This document shows, in pieces, positions 25,861-39,000 of a stretch of 64,000 nucleotides of DNA. The DNA is taken from assembly GCA_963170055.1 (NCBI GenBank), contig CAUJGJ010000049.1:131501-195500 (forward strand). Direction: 5' to 3'. The notes under the pieces are model-generated. The model did no database searches, was not told the origin of the DNA, and worked only from the letters and a program-made list of their open reading frames with translations. Made by a program: the position numbers and the translations under genes. The stretch is from Halisarca cf. caerulea (lineage: Eukaryota; Porifera; Demospongiae; Chondrillida; Halisarcidae). Numbering within the stretch: position 1 is the stretch's first letter; each line of letters starts with the position of its first letter.

Positions 25861-28800
25861 AACACTGCACAAATACGTCCACAACACTTCAGAAAGGTCA
25901 TGTGTTTCCACTGGGAATGTGCGTGGTGCTAGTGCCAAATATTGGTATTAGCACCAGCATATCCAACACTACACAAATACGCCCACAGTAGTTAAGAAAC
26001 TTCATGTGTGTCCACTGGGAATGTGCGTGGTGCTAGTGCCAAATATTGGTATTAGCACCAGCATATCCAACACTACACAAATACGCCCACAGTAGTTAAG
26101 AAACTTCATGTGTGTCCACTGGGAATGTGCATGGTGCTAGTGCCAAATATTGGTATTAGCACCAGCATATCCAACGTTACACAAATACGCCCACAGTAGT
26201 TAAGAAACTTCATGTGTGTCCACTGGGAATGTGCGTGGTGCTAGTGCCAAATATTGGTATTAGCACCAGCATATCCAACACTACACAAATACGCCCACAG
26301 TAGTTAAGAAACTTCATGTGTGTCCACTGGGAATGTGCTTGGTGCTAGTGCCAAATATTGGTGTTATCACCAGCATATCCAACACTACACAAATACGCCC
26401 ACAGCACTTCAGAAACTTCATGTGTGTCCACTGGGAATGTGCGTGGTGCTAGTGCCAAATATTGGTATTAGCACCAGCATATCCAACACTGCACAAATAC
26501 GTCCACAACACTTCAGAAAGGTCATGTGTGTCCACTGGGAATGTGCGTGGTGCTAGTGCCAAATATTGGTATTAGCACCAGCATATCCAACATTACACAA
26601 ATACGCCCACAGTAGTTAAGAAACTTCATGTGTGTCCACTGGGAATGTGCGTGGTGCTAGTGCCAAATATTGGTATTAGCACCAGCATATCCAACACTAC
26701 ACAAATACGCCTACAGTAGTTAAGAAACTTCATGTGTGTCCACTGGGAAAGTGCATGGTGCTAGTGCCAAATATTGGTGTTATCACCAGTATATCCAACA
26801 CTACACAAATACGCCCACAGCACTTCAGAAACTTCATGTGTGTCCACTGGGAATGTGCGTGGTGCTAGTGCCAAATTTTGGTATTAGCACCAGCTTATCC
26901 AACACTACACAAATACACCCACAGTAGTTAAGAAACTTCATGTGTGTCCACTGGGAATGTACAGGGTGCTAGTGCCAAATATTGGTGTTATCACCAACAT
27001 ATCCAACACTACACAAATACGCTCACAGCACTTTAGAAACTTCATGTGTGTCCACTGGGAATGTGCGTGGTGCTAGTGCCAAATATTGGTATTAGCACCA
27101 GCATATCCATCACTACACAAATACGCCCACAGCACTTCAGAAAGGTCAAGTGTGTCCACTGGGAATGTGCGTGGTGCTAGTGCCAAATATTGGTATTAGC
27201 ACCAGCATATCCAACACTACACAAATACGCCCACAGCACTTCAGAAACTTTATGTGTGTCCACTGGGAAAGTGCGTGGTGCTAGTGCCAAATATTGGTAT
27301 TAGCACCAGCATATCCATCACTACACAAATACGTCCACAGCACTTCGGAAAGGTCATGTGTGTCCACTGGGAATGTGCGTGGTGCTAGTGCCAAATATTG
27401 GTATTAGCACCACCATGTCCAACATTACACAAATACGCCCGCAGTAGTTAAGAAACTTCATATGTGTCCACTGGGAATGTGCGTGGTGCTAGTGCCAAAT
27501 ATTGGTGTTATCACCAACATATCCAACACTACACAAATACGCCCACAGCACTTCAGAAACTTCATGTGTGTCCACTGGGAATGTGCGTGGTGCTAGTGCC
27601 AAATATTGGTATTAGCACCAGCATACCCAACACTACACAAATACGCCCACAGTAGTTAAGAAACTTCATGTGTGTCCACTGGGAATGTGCATGGTGCTAG
27701 TGCCAAATATTGGTGTTATAACCAAAATATCCAACACTACACAAATACGCCCACAGCACTTCGGAAACTTCATGTGTGTCCACTGGGAATGTGCGTGGTG
27801 CTAGTGCCAAATATTGGTATTAGCACCAGCATATCCAACACTACACAAATACGCCCACAGCACTTCAGAAAGGTCATGTGTGTCCACTGGGAATGTGCGT
27901 GGTGCTAGTGCCAAATATTGGTATTAGCACCAGCATATCCAACACTACACAAATACGCCCACAGTAGTTAAGAAACTTCATGTGTGTCCACTGGGAATGT
28001 GCGTGGTGCTAGTGCCAAATATTGGTATTAGCACCAGCATATCCAACACTACACAAATACGCCCACAGTAGTTAAGAAACTTCATGTGTGTCCACTGGGA
28101 ATGTGCATGGTGCTAGTGCCAAATATTGGTGTTATCACCAGCATATACAACACTACACAAATACGCCCAAAGCACTTCAGAAACTACATGTGTGTCCACT
28201 GGGAATGTGCGTGGTGCTAGTGCCAAATATTGGTATTAGCACCAGCATATCCAACACTACACAAATACGCCCACAGCACTTCAGAAACTTCATGTGTTTC
28301 CTCTGGGAATGTGCGTGGTGCTAGTGCCAAATATTGGTATTAGCACCAGCATATACAACACTACACAAATACGCCCACAGCACTTCAGAAAGGTAATTTG
28401 TGTCCACTGGGAATGTGCATGGTGCTAGTGCCAAATATTGGTGTTATCACCAGCATATCCAACACTACACAAATACGCCCACAGCACTTCAGAAACTTCA
28501 TGTGTGTCCACTGGGAATGTGCGTGGTGCTAGTGCCAAATATTGGTATTAGCACCAGCATATCCAACACTACACAAATACACCCACAGTAGTTAAGAAAC
28601 TTCATGTGTGTCCACTGGGAATGTACAGGGTGCAAGTGCCAAATATTGGTGTTATCACCAGCATATACAACACTACACAAATACGCCCACAGCACTTCAG
28701 AAACTTCATGTGTGTCCACTGGGAATGTGCGTGGTGCTAGTGCCAAATATTGGTATTAGCACCAGCATATCCATCACTACACAAATACGCCCACAGCACT

Positions 28801-29647
28801 TCAGAAAGGTCAAGTGTGTCCACTGGGAATGTGCGTGGTGCTAGTGCCAATTATTGGTATTAGCACCAGCATATCCAACACTACACAAATATGCCCACAG
28901 CACTTCAGAAACTTTATGTGTGTCCACTGGGAAAGTGCGTGGTGCTAGTGCCAAATATTGGTATTAGCACCAGCATATCTATCACTACACAAATACGTCC
29001 ACAGCACTTCGGAAAGGTCATGTGTGTCCACTGGGAATGTGCGTGGTGCTAGTGCCAAATATTGGTATTAGCACCACCATGTCCAACATTACACAAATAC
29101 GCCCACAGTAGTTAAGAAACTTCATGTGTGTCCACTAGGAATGTGCGTGGTGCTAGTGCCAAATATTGGTATTAGCACCAGCATATCCAACACTACACAA
29201 ATACGCCCACAGTAGTTAAGAAACTTCATGTGTGTCCACTGGGAATGTGCATGGTGCTAGTGCCAAATATTGGTGTTATCACCAACATATCCAACACTAC
29301 ACAAATACGCCCACAGCACTTCAGAAACTTCATGTGTGTCCACTGGGAATGTGCGTGGTGCTAGTGCCAAATATTGGTGTTAGCACCAGCATATCCAACA
29401 CTACACAAATACGCCCACAGCACTTCAGAAAGGTCATGTGTGTCCACTGGGAATGTGCGTGGTGCTAGTGCCAAATATTGGTATTAGCACCAGCAAATCT
29501 AACATTACACAAATACGCCCACAGTAGTTAAGAAACTTCATGTGTGTCCACTGGGAATGTGCGTGGTGCTAGTGCCAAATATTGGTATTAGCACCAGCAT
29601 ATCCAACACTACACAAATACGCCCACAGTAGTTAAGAAACTTCATGT

Positions 29648-32600
29648 GTGTCCACTGGGAATGTGCGTGGTGCTAGTGCCAAATATTGGTGTTATCACCA
29701 GCATATACAACACTACACAAATACGCCCACAGCACTTCAGAAACTTCATGTGTGTCCACTGGGAGTGTGCGTGGTGCTAGTGCCAAATATTGGTATTAGC
29801 ACCAGCATATCCAACACTACACAAATACGCCCACAGCACTTCAGAAACTTCATGTGTTTCCACTGGGAATGTGCGTGGTGCTAGTGCCAAATATTGGTAT
29901 TAGCACCAGCATATACAACACTACACAAATACGCCCACAGCACTTCAGAAAGGTAATTTGTGTCCACTGGGAATGTGCGTGGTGCTAGTGCCAAATATTT
30001 GTATTAGCACCAGCATATCCAACACTGCACAAATACGTCCACAACACTTCAGAAAGGTCATGTGTGTCCACTGGGAATGTGCGTGGTGCTAGTACCAAAT
30101 ATTGGTATTAGCACCAGCATATCCAACATTACACAAATACGCCCACACTAGTTAAGAAACTTCATGTGTGTCCACTGGGAATGTGCGTGGTGCTAGTGCC
30201 AAATATTGGTATTAGCACCACCATATCCAACACTACACAAATACGCCCACAGTAGTTAAGAAACTTCATGTGTGTCCACTGGGAATGTGCATGGTGCTAG
30301 TGCCAAATATTGGTGTTATCACCAGCATATCCAACACTACACAAATACGCCCACAGTACTTCAGAAACTTCATGTGTGTCCACTGGGAATGTGCGTGGTG
30401 CTAGTGCCAAATTTTGGTATTAGCACCAGCATATCCAACACTACACAAATACGCCCACAGTAGTTAAGAAACTTCATGTGTGTCCACTGGGAATGTACAG
30501 GGTGCTAGTGCCAAATATTGGTGTTATCACCAGCATATACAACACTACACAAATACGCCCACAGCACTTCAGAAACTTTATGTGTGTCCACTGGGAAAGT
30601 GCGTGGTGCTAGTGCCAAATATTGGTATTAGCACCAGCATATCCATCACTACACAAATACGTCCAAAGCACTTCGGAAAGGTCATGTGTGTCCACTGGGA
30701 ATGTGCGTGGTGCTAGTGCCAAATATTGGTATTAGCACCACCATGTCCAACATTACACAAATACGCCCACAGTAGTTAAGAAACTTCATGTGTGTCCACT
30801 GGGAATGTGCGTGGTGCTAGTGCCAAATATTGGTATTAGCACCAGCATATCCAACACTACACAAATACGCCCACAGTAGTTAAGAAACTTCATGTGTGTC
30901 CACTGGGAATGTGCATGGTGCTAGTGCCAAATATTGGTGTTATCACCAACATATCCAACACTACACAAATACGCCCACAGCACTTCAGAAACTTCATGTG
31001 TGTCCACTGGGAATGTGCGTGGTGCTAGTGCCAAATATTGGTATTAGCACCAGCATATCCAACACTACACAAATACGCCCACAGCACTTCAGAAAGGTCA
31101 TGTGTGTCCACTGGGAATGTGCGTGGTGCTAGTGCCAAATATTGGTATTAGCACCAGCAAATCTAACATTACACAAATACGCCCACAGTAGTTAAGAAAC
31201 TTCATGTGTGTCCACTGGGAATGTGCGTGGTGCTAGTGCCAAATATTGGTATTAGCACCAGCATATCCAACACTACACAAATACGCCCACAGTAGTTAAG
31301 AAACTTCATGTGTGTCCACTGGGAATGTGCATGGTGCTAGTGCCAAATATTGGTGTTATCACCTGCATATCCAACACTACACAGATACGCCCACAGCACT
31401 TCAGAAACTTCATGTGTGTCCACTGGGAGTGTGCGTGGTGCTAGTGCCAAATATTGGTATTAGCACCAGCATATCCAACACTACACAAATACGCCCACAG
31501 TACTTCAGAAACTTCATGTGTTTCCACTGGGAATGTGCGTGGTGCTAGTGCCAAATATTGGTATTAGCACCAGCATATACAACACTACATAAATACGCCC
31601 ACAGCACTTCAGAAAGGTAATTTGTGTCCACTGGGAATGTGCGTGGTGCTAGTGCCAAATATTGGTATTAGCACCAGCATATCCAACACTACACAAATAC
31701 GCCCACAGTAGTTAAGAAACTTCATGTGTGTCCACTGGGAATGTGCATGGTGCTAGTGCCAAATATTGGTGTTATCACCAGCATATCCAACACTACACAA
31801 ATACGCCCACAGCACTTCAGAAACTTCATGTGTGTCCACTGGGAGTGTGCGTGGTGCTAGTGCCAAATATTGGTAATAGCACCAGCATATCCAACACTAC
31901 ACAAATACGCCCACAGTACTTCAGAAACTTCATGTGTGTCCACTGGGAGTGTGCGTGGTGCTAGTGCCAAATATTGGTATTAGCACCAGCATATCCAACA
32001 CTACACAAATACGCCCACAGCACTTCAGAAACTTCATGTGTTTCCACTGGGAATGTGCGTGGTGCTAGTGCCAAATATTGGTATTAGCACCAGCATATCC
32101 AACACTACACAAATACGCCCACAGCACTTCAGAAAGGTCATGTGTGTCCACTGGGAATGTGCGTGGTGCTAGTGCCAAATATTGGTATTAGTCCCAGCAA
32201 ATCTAACATTACGCAAATACGCCCACAGTAGTTAAGAAACTTCATGTGTGTCCACTGGGAATGTGCGTGGTGCTAGTGCCAAATATTGGTATTAGCACCA
32301 GCATATCCAACACTATACAAATTTGCCCACAGTAGTTAAGAAACTTCATGTGTGTCCACTGGGAATGTGCGTGGTGCTAGTGCCAAATATTGGTGTTATC
32401 ACCAGCATATACAACACTACACAAATACGCCCACAGCACTTCAGAAACTTCATGTGTGTCCACTGGGAGTGTGCGTGGTGCTAGTGCCAAATATTGGTAT
32501 TAGCACCAGCATATCCAACACTACACAAATACGCCCACAGCACTTCAGAAACTTCATGTGTTTCCACTGGGAATGTGCGTGGTGCTAGTGCCAAATATTG

Positions 32601-35600
32601 GTATTAGCACCAGCATATACAACACTACACAAATACGCCCACAGCACTTCAGAAAGGTAATTTGTGTCCACTGGGAATGTGCGTGGTGCTAGTGCCAAAT
32701 ATTTGTATTAGCACCAGCATATCCAACACTGCACAAATACGTCCACAACACTTCAGAAAGGTCATGTGTGTCCACTGGGAATGTGCGTGGTGCTAGTGCC
32801 AAATATTGGTATTAGCACCAGCATATCCAACATTACACAAATACGCCCACACTAGTTAAGAAACTTCATGTGTGTCCACTGGGAATGTGCGTGGTGCTAG
32901 TGCCAAATATTGGTATTAGCACCAGCATATCCAACATTACACAAATACGCCCACACTAGTTAAGAAACTTCATGTGTGTCCACTGGGAATGTGCGTGGTG
33001 CTAGTGCCAAATATTGGTATTAGCACCACCATATCCAACACTACACAAATACGCCCACAGTAGTTAAGAAACTTCATGTGTGTCCACTGGGAATGTACAG
33101 GGTGCTAGTGCCAAATATTGGTGTTATCACCAGCATATACAACACTACACAAATACGCCCACAGCACTTCAGAAACTTTATGTGTGTCCACTGGGAAAGT
33201 GCGTGGTGCTAGTGCCAAATATTGGTATTAGCACCAGCATATCCATCACTACACAAATACGTCCAAAGCAATTCGGAAAGGTCATGTGTGTCCACTGGGA
33301 ATGTGCGTGGTGCTAGTGCCAAATATTGGTATTAGCACCAGCATATCCAACACTACACAAATACGCCCACAGTAGTTAAGAAACTTCATGTGTGTCCACT
33401 GGGAATGTGCATGGTGCTAGTGCCAAATATTGGTGTTATCACCAACATATCCAACACTACACAAATACGCCCACAGCACTTCAGAAACTTCATGTGTGTC
33501 CACTGGGAATGTGCGTGGTGCTAGTGCCAAATATTGGTATTAGCACCAGCATATCCAACACTACACAAATACGCCCACAGCACTTCAGAAAGGTCATGTG
33601 TGTCCACTGGGAATGTGCGTGGTGCTAGTTCCAAATATTGGTATTAGCACCAGCAAATCTAACATTACACAAATACGCCCACAGTAGTTAAGAAACTTCA
33701 TGTGTGTCCACTGGGAATGTGCGTGGTGCTAGTGCCAAATATTGGTATTAGCACCAGCATATCCAACACTACACAAATACGCCCACAGTAGTTAAGAAAC
33801 TTCATGTGTGTCCACTGGGAATGTGCATGTTGCTAGTGCCAAATATTGGTGTTATCACCAGCATATCCAACACTACACAAATACGCCCACAGCACTTCAG
33901 AAACTTCATGTGTGTCCACTGGGAGTGTGCGTGGTGCTAGTGCCAAATATTGGTAATAGCACCAGCATATCCAACACTACACAAATACGCCCACAGTACT
34001 TCAGAAACTTCATGTGTGTCCACTGGGAGTGTGCGTGGTGCTAGTGCCAAATATTGGTATTAGCACCAGCATATCCAACACTACACAAATACGCCCACAG
34101 CACTTCAGAAACTTCATGTGTTTCCACTGGGAATGTGCGTGGTGCTAGTGCCAAATATTGGTATTAGCACCAGCATATCCAACACTACACAAATACGCCC
34201 ACAGCACTTCAGAAAGGTCATGTGTGTCCACTGGGAATGTGCGTGGTGCTAGTGCCAAATATTGGTATTAGTCCCAGCAAATCTAACATTACGCAAATAC
34301 GCCCACAGTAGTTAAGAAACTTCATGTGTGTCCACTGGGAGTGTGCGTGGTGCTAGTGCCAAATATTGGTGTTATCACCAGCATATACAACACTACACAA
34401 ATACGCCCACAGCACTTCAGAAACTTCATGTGTGTCCACTGGGAGTGTGCGTGGTGCTAGTGCCAAATATTGGTATTAGCACCAGCATATCCAACACTAC
34501 ACAAATACGCCCACAGCACTTCAGAAACTTCATGTGTTTCCACTGGGAATGTGCGTGGTGCTAGTGCCAAATATTGGTATTAGCACCAGCATATACAACA
34601 CTACACAAATACGCCCACAGCACTTCAGAAAGGTAATTTGTGTCCACTGGGAATGTGCGTGGTGCTAGTGCCAAATATTTGTATTAGCACCAGCATATCC
34701 AACACTGCACAAATACGTCCACAACACTTCAGAAAGGTCATGTGTGTCCACTGGGAATGTGCGTGGTGCTAGTGCCAAATATTGGTATTAGCACCAGCAT
34801 ATCCAACATTACACAAATACGCCCACACTAGTTAAGAAACTTCATGTGTGTCCACTGGGAATGTGCGTGGTGCTAGTGCCAAATATTGGTATTAGCACCA
34901 CCATATCCAACACTACACAAATACGCCCACAGTAGTTAAGAAACTTCATGTGTGTCCACTGGGAATGTGCATGGTGCTAGTGCCAAATATTGGTGTTATC
35001 ACCAGCATATCCAACACTACACAAATACTCCCACAGTACTTCAGAAACTTCATGTGTGTCCACTGGGAATGTGCGTGGTGCTAGTGCCAAATTTTGGTAT
35101 TAGCACCAGCATATCCAACACTACACAAATACACCCACAGTAGTTAAGAAACTTCATGTGTGTCCACTGGGAATGTACAGGGTGCTAGTGCCAAATATTG
35201 GTGTTATCACCAGCATATACAACACTACACAAATACGCCCACAGCACTTCAGAAACTTTATGTGTGTCCACTGGGAAAGTGCGTGGTGCTAGTGCCAAAT
35301 ATTGGTATTAGCACCAGCATATCCATCACTACACAAATACGTCCAAAGCACTTCGGAAAGGTCATGTGTGTCCACTGGGAATGTGCGTGGTGCTAGTGCC
35401 AAATATTGGTATTAGCACCACCATGTCCAACATTACACAAATACGCCCACAGTAGTTAAGAAACTTCATGTGTGTCCACTGGGAATGTGCGTGGTGCTAG
35501 TGCCAAATATTGGTATTAGCACCAGCATATCCAACACTACACAAATACGCCCACAGTAGTTAAGAAACTTCATGTGTGTCCACTGGGAATGTGCATGGTG

Positions 35601-35990
35601 CTAGTGCCAAATATTGGTGTTATCACCAACATATCCAACACTACACAAATACGCCCACAGCACTTCAGAAACTTCATGTGTTTCCACTGGGAATGTGCGT
35701 GGTGCTAGTGCCAAATATTGGTATTAGCACCAGCATATCCAACACTACACAAATACGCCCACAGCACTTCAGAAAGGTCATGTGTGTCCACTGGGAATGT
35801 GCGTGGTGCTAGTGCCAAATATTGGTATTAGCACCAGCAAATCTAACATTACACAAATACGCCCACAGTAGTTAAGAAACTTCATGTGTGTCCACTGGGA
35901 ATGTGCGTGGTGCTAGTGACAAATATTGGTATTAGCACCAGCATATCCAACACTACACAAATACGCCCACAGTAGTTAAGAACTTCATGT
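29648..35990 (+). repeat. Long-range duplication at 4,680 bp (45 monomers)
   Basis: Four separate variant monomers starting at 29,648, 30,272, 30,480 and 30,896 recur at 34,328, 34,952, 35,160 and 35,576, each exactly 4,680 bp later. The group includes the AATGTACAGGGTGC variant and the GTCCAAAGCACTTCGG variant, which also occurs near 33,260 as GTCCAAAGCAATTCGG. Partial internal duplications of 1,976 and 2,080 bp lie between them. The offset being an exact monomer multiple fits unequal exchange in register. Confidence 0.78.
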
Positions 35991-38900
35991 GTGTCCACTG
36001 GGAATGTGCATGGTGCTAGTGCCAAATATTGGTGTTATCACCAGCATATCCAACACTACACAAATACGCCCACAGTACTTCAGAAACTTCATGTGTGTCC
36101 ACTGGGAATGTGCGTGGTACTAGTGCCAAATTTTGGTATTAGCACCAGCATATCCAACACTACACAAATATACCCACAGTAGTTAAGAAACTTCATGTGT
36201 GTCCACTGGGAATGTACAGGGTGCTAGTGCCAAATATTGGTGTTATCACTAGCATATCCAACACTACACAAATACGCCCACAGCACTTCAGAAACTTTAT
36301 GTGTGTCCACTGGGAAAGTGCGTGGTGCTAGTGCCAAATATTGGTATTAGCACCAGCATATCCATCACTACACAAATACGTCCACAGCACTTCGGAAAGG
36401 TCATGTGTGTCCACTGGGAATGTGCGTGGTGCTAGTGCCAAATATTGGTATTAGCACCACCATGTCCAACATTACACAAATACGCCCACAGTAGTTAAGA
36501 AACTTCATGTGTGTCCACTGGGAATGTGCGTGGTGCTAGTGCCAAATATTGGTATTAGCACCACCATGTCCAACATTGCACAAATACGCCCACAGTAGTT
36601 AAGAAACTTCATGTGTGTCCACTGGGAATGTGCGTGGTGCTAGTGCCAAATATTGGTATTAGCACCAGCATATCCAACACTACACAAATACGCCCACAGT
36701 AGTTAAGAAACTTCATGTGTGTCCACTGGGAATGTGCATGGTGCTAGTGCCAAATATTGGTGTTATCACCAACATATCCAACACTACAAAAATACGCCCA
36801 CAGCACTTCAGAAACTTCATGTGTGTCCACTGGGAATGTGCGTGGTGCTAGTGCCAAATATTGGTATTAGCACCAGCATATCCAACACTACACAAATACG
36901 CCCACAGCACTTCAGAAAGGTCATGTGTGTCCACTGGGAATGTGCGTGGTGCTAGTGCCAAATATTGGTATTAGCACCAGCAAATCTAACATTACACAAA
37001 TACGCCCACAGTAGTTAAGAAACTTCATGTGTGTCCACTGGGAATGTGCGTGGTGCTAGTGCCAAATATTGGTATTAGCACCAGCATATCCAACACTACA
37101 CAAATACGCCCACAGTAGTTAAGAACTTCATGTGTGTCCACTGGGAATGTGCATGGTGCTAGTGCCAAATATTGGTGTTATCACCAGCATATCCAACACT
37201 ACACAAATACGCCCACAGTACTTCAGAAACTTCATGTGTGTCCACTGGGAATGTGCGTGGTACTAGTGCCAAATTTTGGTATTAGCACCAGCATATCCAA
37301 CACTACACAAATACACCCACAGTAGTTAAGAAACTTCATGTGTGTCCACTGGGAATGTACAGGGTGCTAGTGCCAAATATTGGTGTTATCACTAGCATAT
37401 CCAACACTACACAAATACGCCCACAGCACTTCAGAAACTTTATGTGTGTCCACTGGGAAAGTGCGTGGTGCTAGTGCCAAATATTGGTATTAGCACCAGC
37501 ATATCCATCACTACACAAATACGTCCACAGCACTTCGGAAAGGTCATGTGTGTCCACTGGGAATGTGCGTGGTGCTAGTGCCAAATATTGGTATTAGCAC
37601 CACCATGTCCAACATTACACAAATACGCCCACAGTAGTTAAGAAACTTCATGTGTGTCCACTGGGAATGTGCGTGGTGCTAGTGCCAAATATTGGTATTA
37701 GCACCACCATGTCCAACATTACACAAATACGCCCACAGTAGTTAAGAAACTTCATGTGTGTCCACTGGGAATGTGCGTGGTGCTAGTGCCAAATATTGGT
37801 ATTAGCACCAGCATATCCAACACTACACAAATACGCCCACAGTAGTTAAGAAACTTCATGTGTGTCCACTGGGAATGTGCATGGTGCTAGTGCCAAATAT
37901 TGGTGTTATCACCAACATATCCAACACTACACAAATACGCCCACAGCACTTCAGAAACTTCATGTGTGTCCACTGGGAATGTGCGTGGTGCTAGTGCCAA
38001 ATATTGGTATTAGCACCAGCATATCCAACACTACACAAATACGCCCACAGCACTTCAGAAAGGTCATGTGTGTCCACTGGGAATGTGCGTGGTGCTAGTG
38101 CCAAATATTGGTATTAGCACCAGCAAATCTAACATTACACAAATACGCCCACAGTAGTTAAGAAACTTCATGTGTGTCCACTGGGAATGTGCGTGGTGCT
38201 AGTGCCAAATATTGGTATTAGCACCAGCATATCCAACACTACACAAATACGCCCACAGTAGTTAAGAACTTCATGTGTGTCCACTGGGAATGTGCATGGT
38301 GCTAGTGCCAAATATTGGTGTTATCACCAGCATATCCAACACTACACAAATACGCCCACAGTACTTCAGAAACTTCATGTGTGTCCACTGGGAATGTGCG
38401 TGGTACTAGTGCCAAATTTTGGTATTAGCACCAGCATATCCAACACTACACAAATACACCCACAATAGTTAAGAAACTTCATGTGTGTCCACTGGGAATG
38501 TACAGGGTGCTAGTGCCAAATATTGGTGTTATCACTAGCATATCCAACACTACACAAATACGCCCACAGCACTTCAGAAACTTTATGTGTGTCCACTGGG
38601 AAAGTGCGTGGTGCTAGTGCCAAATATTGGTATTAGCACCAGCATATCCATCACTACACAAATACGTCCACAGCACTTCGGAAAGGTCATGTGTGTCCAC
38701 TGGGAATGTGCGTGGTGCTAGTGCCAAATATTGGTATTAGCACCACCATGTCCAACATTACACAAATACGCCCACAGTAGTTAAGAAACTTCATGTGTGT
38801 CCACTGGGAATGTGCATGGTGCTAGTGCCAAATATTGGTGTTATCACCAGCATATCCAACACTACACAAATACGATCACAGTACTTCAGAATCTTCATGT

Positions 38901-39000
38901 GTGTCCACTGGGAATGTGCGTGGTACTAGTGCCAAATTTTGGTATTAGCACCAGCATATCCAACACTACACAAATACACCCACAATAGTTAAGAAACTTC
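35576..39000 (+). repeat. Higher-order repeat, 1,143 bp (11 monomers minus 1 bp), three copies
   Basis: A one-base deletion (TTAAGAACTTC instead of TTAAGAAACTTC) at about 35,978 recurs 1,143 and 2,286 bp later. The same offset holds for the GTTATCACCAACAT monomer at 35,576, 36,719 and 37,862, and for GTACTAGTGCCAAATTTTGG. Each copy also has the pair of CACCACCATGTCC monomers. Copy 3 breaks up after about 38,790, where a shortened rearranged version follows. Confidence 0.88.
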
